A stretch of 64,000 bases of DNA from contig DAMALH010000021.1 in assembly GCA_032000125.1 (NCBI GenBank), forward strand, positions 1-64,000, written 5' to 3'. The notes beneath the pieces are model-generated. The model was not told where the DNA came from. It did no database searches and saw only the letters and a program-made list of their open reading frames with translations. The stretch is from Dryocola sp032000125. Lineage in GTDB: Bacteria; Pseudomonadota; Gammaproteobacteria; Enterobacterales; Enterobacteriaceae. Each line of letters begins with the position of its first letter. The first letter of the stretch is position 1. The translations under genes and the position numbers were made by a program. Of this stretch, positions 52,166 to 60,705 are shown one piece after another.

Positions 52166-53098
52166 TCAGTTTTTGCACTGCGGTTTAAGGAGAGCATCCA
52201 GCAGCGGCTGCATTTCCGGCCGCCATGCGCCTTCTTCACCGTCGTAAAATTTGCTGTCTTTATTCACCGCGTAAGGCAGATGATTTTTCTGCAGTTCACA
52301 GGCGACAAACGTGGCGAAGGCAACTTGCTGCGCCGCGGGCATATTTTTAGCGGTTTCACCCACCGACCAGGCGCCTACCCAGCTGCTATGCCCGGATTTT
52401 TGCTGCCAGCGCACAACGCTGTTGATGCGTGCACGAATAGCGGCTTTTTCCGCAGGCGTCCCCGTCGTCCAGCCTCGTTTACCGTTGACCGCCACCGGCC
52501 CGTACGGGAACAGATGCCAGTCAACCAGCACCGGCGCGTGGTTTTGCTCCGGCCATTTCAGGCTGTCGGGCTGGGTATGCACATGCGGGGCGATAAAAAT
52601 CATTCGCTGCGGGCTTATTTTATGAATGGCCTTCGTGGTTTTTTCATAAAGCGCGTTGAGCTGCGCGCGATTCAGTTTTTCGGAAGGCTCATAGAGAAGA
52701 TCAAATCCGAGTAGCGGGCTGCTTTGCGCAAAATAGCGCGCCACGGCGCTCCACCAGGCCAAGATTTTGCCTTCGCTTTCTGTTCCCGCCTGGTAACTGA
52801 TAATCGGCACGATGTGGTAACGCAGGCAGGCCTCAACGATTTTTTGCAGATGCACCAGACGCTGGTGCGTAGGTTCGCCCGCCACGCGAATGCGAACGTG
52901 CCCGATGCCGCGCTGCTGAAAGTCTTTTACCGCCAGCGGATCGAACTCGCGAATGCCGCGTTCGGTAATCGCCCAGTCGACGATCATCCCCACGCCTAGC
53001 TGGCTGGAATAAGTTTGCGGCGTTAACGCGGGAGGCGGCGACGCCAGGGCGCTTACGCTTATGCACAGCGCTATCACAACAACGATCGGCTTCAGCAT
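52166..53098 (-). CDS. GH5 (cellulase)-like secreted glycoside hydrolase
   Basis: The 310-residue protein has a signal peptide (MLKPIVVVIALCISVSALAS) and a clan GH-A barrel. GHVRIRVAGEP carries the conserved Arg after strand 1, and LLGFDLLYEPSE has the acid/base Glu in a YEP version of NEP. APHVHTQPDS and VDWHLFPYGP carry the His and Tyr of the site, and VGAWSVGETA has the likely nucleophile Glu. It should hydrolyse a beta-glucan-like bond in the periplasm or outside. Substrate unknown. It stands alone. Confidence 0.78.
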   Translation of the reverse strand: MLKPIVVVIALCISVSALASPPPALTPQTYSSQLGVGMIVDWAITERGIREFDPLAVKDFQQRGIGHVRIRVAGEPTHQRLVHLQKIVEACLRYHIVPIISYQAGTESEGKILAWWSAVARYFAQSSPLLGFDLLYEPSEKLNRAQLNALYEKTTKAIHKISPQRMIFIAPHVHTQPDSLKWPEQNHAPVLVDWHLFPYGPVAVNGKRGWTTGTPAEKAAIRARINSVVRWQQKSGHSSWVGAWSVGETAKNMPAAQQVAFATFVACELQKNHLPYAVNKDSKFYDGEEGAWRPEMQPLLDALLKPQCKN

Positions 53099-53348
53099 TG
53101 TCCTGTAACTTTATGATGAAGGGGAAACCTACTATTTAGCATGGTTCAGGCAAAGCGGGGAATGCGGATTGCAATCAAACGTAACCGGCGGGATTGCAGC
53201 GGTTTAACCGGCCAATATTTCTGCGGACGGCGACGCGGCGCAGGCAGATCACCCATCAACGCCATACAGAGCGCAGGGGTTTTCTGGATAAAGGGTACCG
53301 GATAGTGCAGCGTGAAGCTGTGTTTTAGCCGTAACACGGCATCCGGCG

Positions 53349-53708
53349 TTATAAGCCGCCCGACAACGCCAAAATTTGTCGCACATGCGCCGCCACAAAC
53401 AGCAAAGCGAGGCAGCAGACCGCCAGCGCGATAAGCAGCTTGGCGCGCATGGTGCGCCTGTCAGCAAAGTCGCTAACGGCGATATCCATCAGGTTACGCT
53501 GGCGGGCATAGCGGTAGATAACCACCGCCACGGCGGCCAGCGCGATAAAGGCTATCCAGAAAAACATACCGGCGTGATGCCAGCTATGACGTAGCGCAAG
53601 AGCGAGCAATGCGCCGTATCCCAGCAGCGTGCGAAACCATGCCAGAGACGTGCGCTCGGGCTGCAGGCCCGGATCGATGCAGCGCCGTTGCATACGGCTA
53701 TCCGGCAT
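53349..53708 (-). CDS. yidG: YidG, DUF202 inner membrane protein
   Basis: The 119-residue protein (E. coli 120) starts MPDSRMQRRCIDPGLQPERTSLAWFRT, the DUF202 opening. It has three membrane helices (YGALLALALRHSWH, FFWIAFIALAAVAVVIY, LLIALAVCCLALLFVAAHV). It overlaps yidH by 11 bp. Function unknown. The 250-bp gap from its stop to the GH5-like gene shows no gene I can support, although the yidF gene found near here in E. coli is absent. Confidence 0.93.
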   Translation of the reverse strand: MPDSRMQRRCIDPGLQPERTSLAWFRTLLGYGALLALALRHSWHHAGMFFWIAFIALAAVAVVIYRYARQRNLMDIAVSDFADRRTMRAKLLIALAVCCLALLFVAAHVRQILALSGGL

Positions 53709-54045
53709 ATAACACCATCAGTATCACGGCAGCGGCAATAATAACCATCACGAGGCTGATAACCTGCAGGCTGCGGGTATAGGGCAGATCCTGTTTCAGA
53801 CGCATCGCTTTTTCATTGCGCAGCCAGCGCAGATAGCCGTAAATCGCCAGCATGCCGGCAAACAAACACAGCAGCAGCGAGATGGTTTCACGAATCATCG
53901 GCGTAGCAAGGTCGGGTGCGAGCTGATCGAGCCCGACGCCCGCGGCCAGAAAACCCAGCGCGGTGCGGATCCACGCAAGGAAGGTACGTTCATTAGCAAG
54001 CGAAAAACGGTAGTCCGGCGCTTCGCCTACTTTAGCTATTTTCAT
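53698..54045 (-). CDS. yidH: YidH, DUF202 inner membrane protein
   Basis: The 115-residue protein, the E. coli length, has YRFSLANERTFLAWIRTALGFLAAGVGLDQL and three membrane helices. Together with YidG it forms a conserved pair of unknown function, possibly a small membrane complex. In E. coli yidI lies between yidH and yidJ; here only 63 bp separate them, so yidI is missing. Confidence 0.95.
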   Translation of the reverse strand: MKIAKVGEAPDYRFSLANERTFLAWIRTALGFLAAGVGLDQLAPDLATPMIRETISLLLCLFAGMLAIYGYLRWLRNEKAMRLKQDLPYTRSLQVISLVMVIIAAAVILMVLYAG

Positions 54046-54108
54046 GCAGCATCCTTTTTTATTGCTTCTCCCGCTGGCCCATTCCCAAAAAGGCCAGCGG
54101 GATGCCGG

Positions 54109-55608
54109 TTAAAACTTCTGCTTCTTCTCTTCTACTTTAACACCCTGGGTCGGCATACCGGTGTCATAATCCCTCACCACCGGCGAATAATCATCTTCCG
54201 GCCGCGGGCGGAATGCGCCCATCCAGCGCGGCTTCGCCTCTTTGCGCCACGGGCGGCACGACCACTGATAGGTGCGGAACGGATCGCGGATTTTATCCAT
54301 ATAATCCATTAGCCGATCGTGCAGCATATTACGGGTATCAGCGTAGCGCGCATCGTCTATCAGGTTGTGCATTTCGTCCGGGTCATTTTGCCTGTCGTAC
54401 AGCTCATCGCTGGTAAACAGATTGAGCACCAGCTTGAAGCGGTTGGTCACCCAGCCACGCACCGGGATAAAGCCGCCGAAGCTGTCGTGCTCGATTTCAT
54501 AGCGGTTAAATTCCACCATCACGCCCCGTTCGCCTTCCACGTCGAGGATATTTTCCCCTGGCAGAATATCCGGCTGGTGAATACCCGCCAGCTTCATCAG
54601 GGTTGGCAGCACGTCGACATGGCTGACCGGGGTATCCACCTGCGCGGGCTGCGCCTGCCCCGTTGGCGGCCGGAAAATCAGCGGGATACGCGTGATGTCA
54701 TCATACATCGCCGCCCCTTTGCTGATAAGCCTGTGCGCCCCCATCATCTCGCCATGATCGGAGGTATAAACCACCCAGGTATTCTCCCGCTGTTCCGGCG
54801 TAAGCGCGTTCACCACGCGACCGATTTCATCATCGACAAAATCATTACAGGCAAAATAAAGCGGATGATGGTAGCGTCCGTCTGGCCCCACCGGCGACGG
54901 CATTGCCTCAGACCATAAGCGATGATGCACCGGTTTGTCAGCTAAATCATCAAACGCTTTCTCGCCAAGGTCATAATAAAAATCCTCATACTTTTCAAGA
55001 TACTCAACCGGGCAGGTAAACGGATGGTGCGGCTCATCATAAGAGATGACCATCAGGAAAGGCTCATCCTTACGCTGCGGCCGGGCAAGGAAATCAATGG
55101 CGCGATTGCTGATACGGTGCGCCCAGGTGAAGGTTTTATCGATGGCGTTCTCCACCAGATCTTCCACGCTGTTTAAGCCGTTACGCCACAGGCCGATCTC
55201 TTTTTCTGTTAATTCTGCAAGGTAGTTCGCACCGTCAAACCAGTAATCCGCATCCCACTCTGGCGGGCAGACGCCGGTGCCGAAGTAATCATGCCCATCC
55301 AGATGCCATTTGCCGATATAACAGGTTTTATAGCCCGCATCCTTAAAATAACGCCCCATGGTGGAGATGTTTTTACCCGGCGCGACGTTGTTCGTCCAGG
55401 GCCCGGACTGGTTCGAATAGATGCCGGTGAACAGCCCGGCACGCGCTGGCGTACAAACCGGGGCGCAGGTATAGGCCGAGTTAAAGCGGATGCCTTCTTC
55501 GGCCAGGCTGTCGATATTATTGGTATTAAGCGGCTTACCGCTGTAGCAGCCCACCATATTTGTGGCCTGGGTATCAGTCATAATAAACAGGATGTTAGGA
55601 CGTTCCAT
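54109..55608 (-). CDS. yidJ: YidJ, predicted sulfatase
   Basis: The 499-residue protein (E. coli 497) has the alkaline-phosphatase/sulfatase fold. Metal-binding NILFIMTDTQ is at the start, CTPAR (Cys52-Arg56, CxPxR) is the site converted to formylglycine, GKWHLDGHDYFG follows, and VVYTSDHGEMMGAH-type metal ligands lie near the middle. No signal peptide, so cytoplasmic. It needs a maturase; none is in this window. It overlaps yidK (TAATG), suggesting that the transporter feeds it a sulfated compound. Confidence 0.95.
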   Translation of the reverse strand: MERPNILFIMTDTQATNMVGCYSGKPLNTNNIDSLAEEGIRFNSAYTCAPVCTPARAGLFTGIYSNQSGPWTNNVAPGKNISTMGRYFKDAGYKTCYIGKWHLDGHDYFGTGVCPPEWDADYWFDGANYLAELTEKEIGLWRNGLNSVEDLVENAIDKTFTWAHRISNRAIDFLARPQRKDEPFLMVISYDEPHHPFTCPVEYLEKYEDFYYDLGEKAFDDLADKPVHHRLWSEAMPSPVGPDGRYHHPLYFACNDFVDDEIGRVVNALTPEQRENTWVVYTSDHGEMMGAHRLISKGAAMYDDITRIPLIFRPPTGQAQPAQVDTPVSHVDVLPTLMKLAGIHQPDILPGENILDVEGERGVMVEFNRYEIEHDSFGGFIPVRGWVTNRFKLVLNLFTSDELYDRQNDPDEMHNLIDDARYADTRNMLHDRLMDYMDKIRDPFRTYQWSCRPWRKEAKPRWMGAFRPRPEDDYSPVVRDYDTGMPTQGVKVEEKKQKF

Positions 55609-57320
55609 TACTTATCCTCAAGCTCAGAAGAATAGACAGACGGGGCGGCCGGAGGCTGGCGCTTGCGATGAATAATCAGGTAAACCACCACCGCCGCGGC
55701 GATGACATAGCTCACAATGGCCAGCCATTTGGTTTGATAGCCGCCAAAGATGGCAAGGCCCGCATAGACGCCAATCATGGCGAACAGCACGCCAACCGAT
55801 GCAATTTTCACGTGTGGCCACGGCTGCATGTCCACCGCAAAGGCATCGCGGAACTGGAATGGCGTCTCGCGAGGCATGAGCCAGCCGATCGTCAGCATCA
55901 GCACCACGTTGATACAGAAGGTGAAAAACAGCACATACAGGAAGTGGAGTTCGAACGACACCAGGTAATGAATCACGATGTAGCTCATGATGCCGAACAG
56001 CAGCGCGGCCTTGGCAGCCAGCGCCGGGAGGCGCGGGAAGAAAAAGCCCATGATGACGATGGTGACCAGCGGCACGTTGTAGATGCCGTTAAGCTGTTTC
56101 ATCCAGCTGTAAAGCCCTTCCGGCGCGTTGGCGATCCAAGGGGCAACCAGCACCGAGACCACGGCTACGGCCAGGCCAAAACGGCGCCCGACGCTTACAA
56201 GCTTATCCGGCGCGGCGTTCTGATTGATGATGCGGTTGTAAATACCATAGCTGAACAGGGTGCTGGCGCTGTTTAAAAAACCGTTGAACGCGCTCATGAT
56301 GGCACCAAACAGCACCGCGCCGAAGAAGCCCGCCAGCGGGATTGGCAGCACTTTGTTTACCAGCGCCGGGTAGGCCATATCGGCCTTGGGCAAATCCTGG
56401 AACAGATGGAAGGCAATCACCCCCGGCAGCACCAGGATCAGCGGATCGAGCATTTTCAGTACCGCCGTCAGAAGCGCCCCTTTTTGGCCTTCCGCAAGGC
56501 TTTTAGAAGCCAGGGTGCGCTGCACTATGCCCTGGTTGGTACACCAGTAGAACGTGTTAACCAGAATAAGGCCGGTCAGCGCCGCGCCAATCGGCACCGG
56601 ATCGCCGCTGCCGCCGATAGAGTTCAGCCGTTCGCTGTGCACGCTGGTAAGCTGCTCGACGCCGTGCATAAAGCTGCCGTCGCCCATCGCCATCAGGCCC
56701 AGCACCGGGATCATCAGGCCGCCCACCACAAGTCCGATGCCGTAAATTACATCGGCAATGGCGATAGCCTTCAGGCCGCCGATCACCGCATAAAAAATAC
56801 CGGAAACGCCCAGCAGCACGACCATCATCCAGATAGCCACGCCCTGCGAAACGCCGAAGGATTCACCCACGTGAAACAGGCTGTTTAGCGCCAGCGCCCC
56901 GGAGTAGAGGATAATCGGCAGGAAGCAGATGCCGGTGGCGATCAGAAAACAGCAGTCCACAATGATGCGCGTGGTTTTGTCATAGCGCTCTTCGATAAAG
57001 TCCGGAATGGTGGCGATGCCGCGCTGGAGGTACTTTGGCAGAAAAATCAGCGCCAGGAAGATAAGCGGAATGGCGGAGATAACCTCCCAGGCCATCACCG
57101 ACATACCGCTGCGCCAGGCCTGGCCGCTAAGCCCCACCAGCTGTTCGGTAGAAAGGTTGGTCAGCATCAGGGATGCGGCGATAACCGGGGCCTTTAGCGA
57201 GCGCCCGGCCAGAAAATAACTTTGTTGCGAGCTGGTATCCGCTTTACGCAACTTCCACCAGGTAATTAACGCCACCAGCAGGGTGAAAGCGAAGAAGCTC
57301 ACAATTTGTTGAATATTCAT
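55608..57320 (-). CDS. yidK: YidK, sodium:solute symporter family transporter
   Basis: The 570-residue inner-membrane protein (E. coli 571) of the SSS family has about 14 helices. Conserved blocks are LAGRSLKAPVIAASLMLTNLSTEQLVGL, GIFYAVIGGLKAIAIADVIYGIG, FYWCTNQGIVQRTLASKSLAEGQ and GAIMSAFNGFLNSASTLFSYGIY. It likely imports a sulfated sugar or alcohol for YidJ with sodium. Ligand unproven. Confidence 0.95.
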   Translation of the reverse strand: MNIQQIVSFFAFTLLVALITWWKLRKADTSSQQSYFLAGRSLKAPVIAASLMLTNLSTEQLVGLSGQAWRSGMSVMAWEVISAIPLIFLALIFLPKYLQRGIATIPDFIEERYDKTTRIIVDCCFLIATGICFLPIILYSGALALNSLFHVGESFGVSQGVAIWMMVVLLGVSGIFYAVIGGLKAIAIADVIYGIGLVVGGLMIPVLGLMAMGDGSFMHGVEQLTSVHSERLNSIGGSGDPVPIGAALTGLILVNTFYWCTNQGIVQRTLASKSLAEGQKGALLTAVLKMLDPLILVLPGVIAFHLFQDLPKADMAYPALVNKVLPIPLAGFFGAVLFGAIMSAFNGFLNSASTLFSYGIYNRIINQNAAPDKLVSVGRRFGLAVAVVSVLVAPWIANAPEGLYSWMKQLNGIYNVPLVTIVIMGFFFPRLPALAAKAALLFGIMSYIVIHYLVSFELHFLYVLFFTFCINVVLMLTIGWLMPRETPFQFRDAFAVDMQPWPHVKIASVGVLFAMIGVYAGLAIFGGYQTKWLAIVSYVIAAAVVVYLIIHRKRQPPAAPSVYSSELEDK

Positions 57321-57488
57321 CTCACTGCCCTTATTTATGATTATGTCCCGGCGCGTGGTTATCTGTAGGGAAATGACGCTTGATACGGGTCATAGGCTGT
57401 TTAAGATATGCATTGTTAACCGTCGCGGTAAAAATCTGTTAACTTCACACCGCCCGGAATGAGCATCTAACGCTTGCGGAGAATATAA

Positions 57489-58349
57489 ATGAATGGAAAA
57501 ACCGATCTCTGCGATGTAAAAAACGAAACAACCTACAATATCCCGCTGGTTATTGATGAAAATGTGATCTCAAGCGGGATATCCCTTATCTCGCTATGGC
57601 ATACGCTGGCCGATGAAAGCTACCAGGTTGTGTGGCCGCGCGATAAAAAGAAACCGCTGATTGAAAATTCATGGGTCGTGGTATATACGCTGCAGGGCTG
57701 CGGCAAGATAACCTTAAGAGATAATTCCAACATCACCCTCAATGGCAACTGCGTTATATTCTTAAAACCAACGGATATAAAGTCATACCACTGCGAAGGT
57801 TTACTTTGGGAGCAATACTGGATGGAGTTTATTCCTACCGGGGCGATGGAAATTCCGCTATCTCAGCAGGCAATAATTTATAACGGCGATATTTTTAATA
57901 AAGAACTGGGTGAAATTACGACATTAATCACCAGCGATGAAGCATTAAATAAAAACCTTGCCGTCGCGTTTATTACCAAACTTATTTACCAGTGGGTTTG
58001 CCTGATTGTGCAAACCGGCACCAAAGACAAGCAGTTGATGCAGATAGAAAAACTGCTTTCTCTTATTCATACCGATATCCAGAAACGCTGGACGGTGAGC
58101 GAAATGGCCGACTGGATGCAGTGCAGCGAGCAGTATCTGCGGCGATTGTTCCTGAAGTACACGGGAAAAACGCCGAAAGAGTTTTACCTTGATGCACGCC
58201 TTGAGCTGGCGCTGTCCCTGTTAAGGCAGGGGAATTATAGCGTGAGCCAGGTGGCGGATACGTTGAACTTTTTCGATTCATTTCACTTCAGCAAAGCGTT
58301 TAAGCAGAAGTTTGGCTATGCGCCTTCAGGGGTGAAGAGGGCCGGGTAA
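57489..58349 (+). CDS. yidL: YidL, AraC-family regulator
   Basis: The 286-residue protein is close to E. coli YidL over its whole length, from MNGKTDLCDVKNETTYNIPL. It has an N-terminal sensor domain (SLISLWHTLADESYQVVWPRDKK) and a C-terminal AraC DNA-binding domain (LRRLFLKYTGKTPKEFYLDARLELALSLL; FFDSFHFSKAFKQKFGYAPS). It is divergent from yidK and yidJ, which it probably controls. Confidence 0.94.
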   Translation: MNGKTDLCDVKNETTYNIPLVIDENVISSGISLISLWHTLADESYQVVWPRDKKKPLIENSWVVVYTLQGCGKITLRDNSNITLNGNCVIFLKPTDIKSYHCEGLLWEQYWMEFIPTGAMEIPLSQQAIIYNGDIFNKELGEITTLITSDEALNKNLAVAFITKLIYQWVCLIVQTGTKDKQLMQIEKLLSLIHTDIQKRWTVSEMADWMQCSEQYLRRLFLKYTGKTPKEFYLDARLELALSLLRQGNYSVSQVADTLNFFDSFHFSKAFKQKFGYAPSGVKRAG

Positions 58350-58476
58350 GCACGCCTTCTTCATCCCCTGAACGCCAGCCAACAGTAATAGGCAGTCATC
58401 CGGCAGGATCGGGCTCACGCCGTCGTTTATGAAGCCGCTACAGTCAGCAGGTTGCAAATAAACAACTGGAGCCGCT

Positions 58477-59532
58477 ATGAAAACCTTTGGTTATGCCGCC
58501 TTAAATGCCACCACGCCACTGACCCCGTTTACCTTCGAACGACGCGCATTACGCGCCAACGATGTGGCGATCGAGATACTCTGGTCGGGCGTTTGCCACA
58601 GCGACCTGCATCAAACCCGGGACGACTGGAAGGAGTGGGGCGCAACGGTTTATCCCTGTGTGCCGGGACACGAAATTATTGGCCGGGTAATCGACACCGG
58701 CAGCAAGGTTACCCGTTATCAGGTCGGGCAGATGGTGGCGGTCGGCACGATTGTCGATAGCTGTCAGGAGTGCGATCGGTGCCGCAGAAATGAACAGCAA
58801 ATGTGCCGTGAGTTTCCAACGGTAACTTACAACGGCCGCGACCGCATCACGGGCGAGATAACCTACGGCGGTTACGCAAAGCATATTGTGGTACGCGAAG
58901 AGTTTGTCCTGAATCTGCCTGAAGGCCTCGACCCTTCACGCGCCGCTCCGTTGCTGTGCGCGGGCATCACGGTTTATTCACCATTACGCACCTGGAATGT
59001 CGGGCCGGGCTCACGCGTTGGGGTGATCGGCATTGGCGGTCTGGGCCACCTTGCGGTTCGTCTGGCAGCCGCTCTGGGGGCTGAGGTCACGGTTATCACA
59101 CGCAGCAAGTCAAAAGCGGAAGAAGCACACGAGCTGGGCGCTGAGCATGTTTTACTTTCCACCTCAGAAGAGGATATGGGCCGTGCGGCCTCCTCTTTTG
59201 ACGTGATTATTGACACTATCCCCACGCGCCATGACGTTTCTCCCTACGTTCAGTTACTCGATATAGAAGGCGCGCTGGTCATCGTCGGTAATCTGGGGGA
59301 TATGGAAGGATTCAGCACGCTGCCATTGATTATGGGCCGCCGCCGCATTACTGGTTCACCTTCTGGCGGCATCGCACAAACCCAGGAGATGCTGGATTTT
59401 TGTGCGCGTAAAGGGGTGCATCCGGCGTGCGAGATAATCAATATCCAGCAGATTAATCAAGCATTTGAGCGCATGGAGCGGGGTGAGGTGAAATATCGCT
59501 TTGTGATTGATATGGCTTCACTGTCGAGCTGA
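58477..59532 (+). CDS. Zinc-dependent alcohol dehydrogenase (YahK/CAD-type)
   Basis: The 351-residue medium-chain dehydrogenase has catalytic zinc ligands Cys in WSGVCHSDLH, His in CVPGHEIIG and Cys in the LLCAGITVY segment. The structural zinc lobe is CQECDRCRRNEQQMC, and the cofactor loop GIGGLGHLAVRLA precedes VTVITRSKSK, favouring NADPH. Family members (YahK, YjgB) reduce many aldehydes. It is convergent with an AraC regulator 45 bp away. Confidence 0.9.
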   Translation: MKTFGYAALNATTPLTPFTFERRALRANDVAIEILWSGVCHSDLHQTRDDWKEWGATVYPCVPGHEIIGRVIDTGSKVTRYQVGQMVAVGTIVDSCQECDRCRRNEQQMCREFPTVTYNGRDRITGEITYGGYAKHIVVREEFVLNLPEGLDPSRAAPLLCAGITVYSPLRTWNVGPGSRVGVIGIGGLGHLAVRLAAALGAEVTVITRSKSKAEEAHELGAEHVLLSTSEEDMGRAASSFDVIIDTIPTRHDVSPYVQLLDIEGALVIVGNLGDMEGFSTLPLIMGRRRITGSPSGGIAQTQEMLDFCARKGVHPACEIINIQQINQAFERMERGEVKYRFVIDMASLSS

Positions 59533-59577
59533 CTACGGGCGCGCATATCGGATCGGATTTACGGTCCGATATGCTTA

Positions 59578-60555
59578 TCAACTCTGCAGTCCGGCAATAC
59601 CGCCCAGGCTTCTGATACGTCCTGTGCCTTGAAGCGACTGGACCTTATCTCCGATCGGTGTGGCGCCGAACAGGCGTTTGTACTCCCGGTGAAACTGGCT
59701 AACGCTTTCGTAACCCACGCTTATCGCCGCTGTCGATGCATCCACATCGCCCAATAACAGCAAACGTCTGGCTTCATGCAGCCGTAGCTGCTTCTGATAT
59801 TGTAACGGGCTCATATTGGTCATACGGCTGAAGTGATGATGCAGCGTAGAGACCCCCATTCCGGCAATCCTCGCCAGCTCCTCAATTTTCAACGGCTGCG
59901 AAAAGTTTTCGCGTAACCAACTGATAGCGGAAGATATTCGCTGACTGCTGGAGCCGGCAAGCACCGTTTCCCGCAGCGTCCTGCCGGCCGGGCTGGTTAA
60001 AATGCGATACAGGATTTCTCGCTGAATCAGATCGCCAACATATCCCTTATCCTGCGGATGTTCCGCAACGGTGATGTAACGCAGCATAGCATCGAACAAA
60101 AAGCTGTCGGCGTGGCTTAGGGATATCCCCTCTCCTTTGAAGTCCACGCCGTTGCCGTGCTGCTCCATATCGACCAGCACTTCACGCGCAAGAGATAAAT
60201 CCAGCTCCAGCAGCAGCGATATAAAGGGGCGCTCGGCGCTGGCCTGCATCACCTCGGCAACGGTTGGCAGATTAACGGCGGTAAGCAGAAAGCGGGACTC
60301 GTTGTAAACGTAGGTTTTATCGCCGAGGGTAACGCGTTTCTCGCCCTGAACAATCAGCGACACGCTAGGCTGATACATATAGGAAATCGGCGGTAGCGGG
60401 CCGTGCAGCTCGGCGATACTCAGCCCGCGAAAGGGGCAGATTACCCGCTCCTGATATTCGGTATAGGTTCTGATCTTTGCCGCAATTTCAGCACGCAGGG
60501 ATGCCGTTTCCTGCCGCAACAGGTGGTCCTGCGGATCCGGAGGATTATCCAACAT
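59578..60555 (-). CDS. AraC-family regulator (YqhC-like)
   Basis: The 325-residue protein has the AraC N-terminal type II domain (PSVSLIVQGEKRVTLGDKTYVYN, LLTAVNLPTVAEVMQAS). The C-terminal double helix-turn-helix is IEELARIAGMGVSTLHHHFSRMTNMSPLQYQKQLRLHEARRLL in parts, with SVGYESVSQFHREYKRLFG. E. coli YqhC of this type activates an aldehyde reductase gene, which fits the neighbouring dehydrogenase, although the two genes are convergent here. Confidence 0.9.
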   Translation of the reverse strand: MLDNPPDPQDHLLRQETASLRAEIAAKIRTYTEYQERVICPFRGLSIAELHGPLPPISYMYQPSVSLIVQGEKRVTLGDKTYVYNESRFLLTAVNLPTVAEVMQASAERPFISLLLELDLSLAREVLVDMEQHGNGVDFKGEGISLSHADSFLFDAMLRYITVAEHPQDKGYVGDLIQREILYRILTSPAGRTLRETVLAGSSSQRISSAISWLRENFSQPLKIEELARIAGMGVSTLHHHFSRMTNMSPLQYQKQLRLHEARRLLLLGDVDASTAAISVGYESVSQFHREYKRLFGATPIGDKVQSLQGTGRIRSLGGIAGLQS

Positions 60556-60705
60556 AATGAGACTCCTGCGCTGAGTTTTTGCGTTGACATCTGGAACGAA
60601 CGGCCCGGTATCAACAGGCTAATACCGGGCTGTTATAACACAACAGCGCGCCTGGCTGGCTTCCGCTGGTTGGTAAAACGTGCTTATTGATTTGGGCCGC
60701 AGCCC

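Noticed and set aside
53146..53337. 63-codon minus-strand frame between yidG and the GH5-like gene
   Set aside because: Basic, low-complexity product with no family match and no convincing ribosome site; left unannotated.
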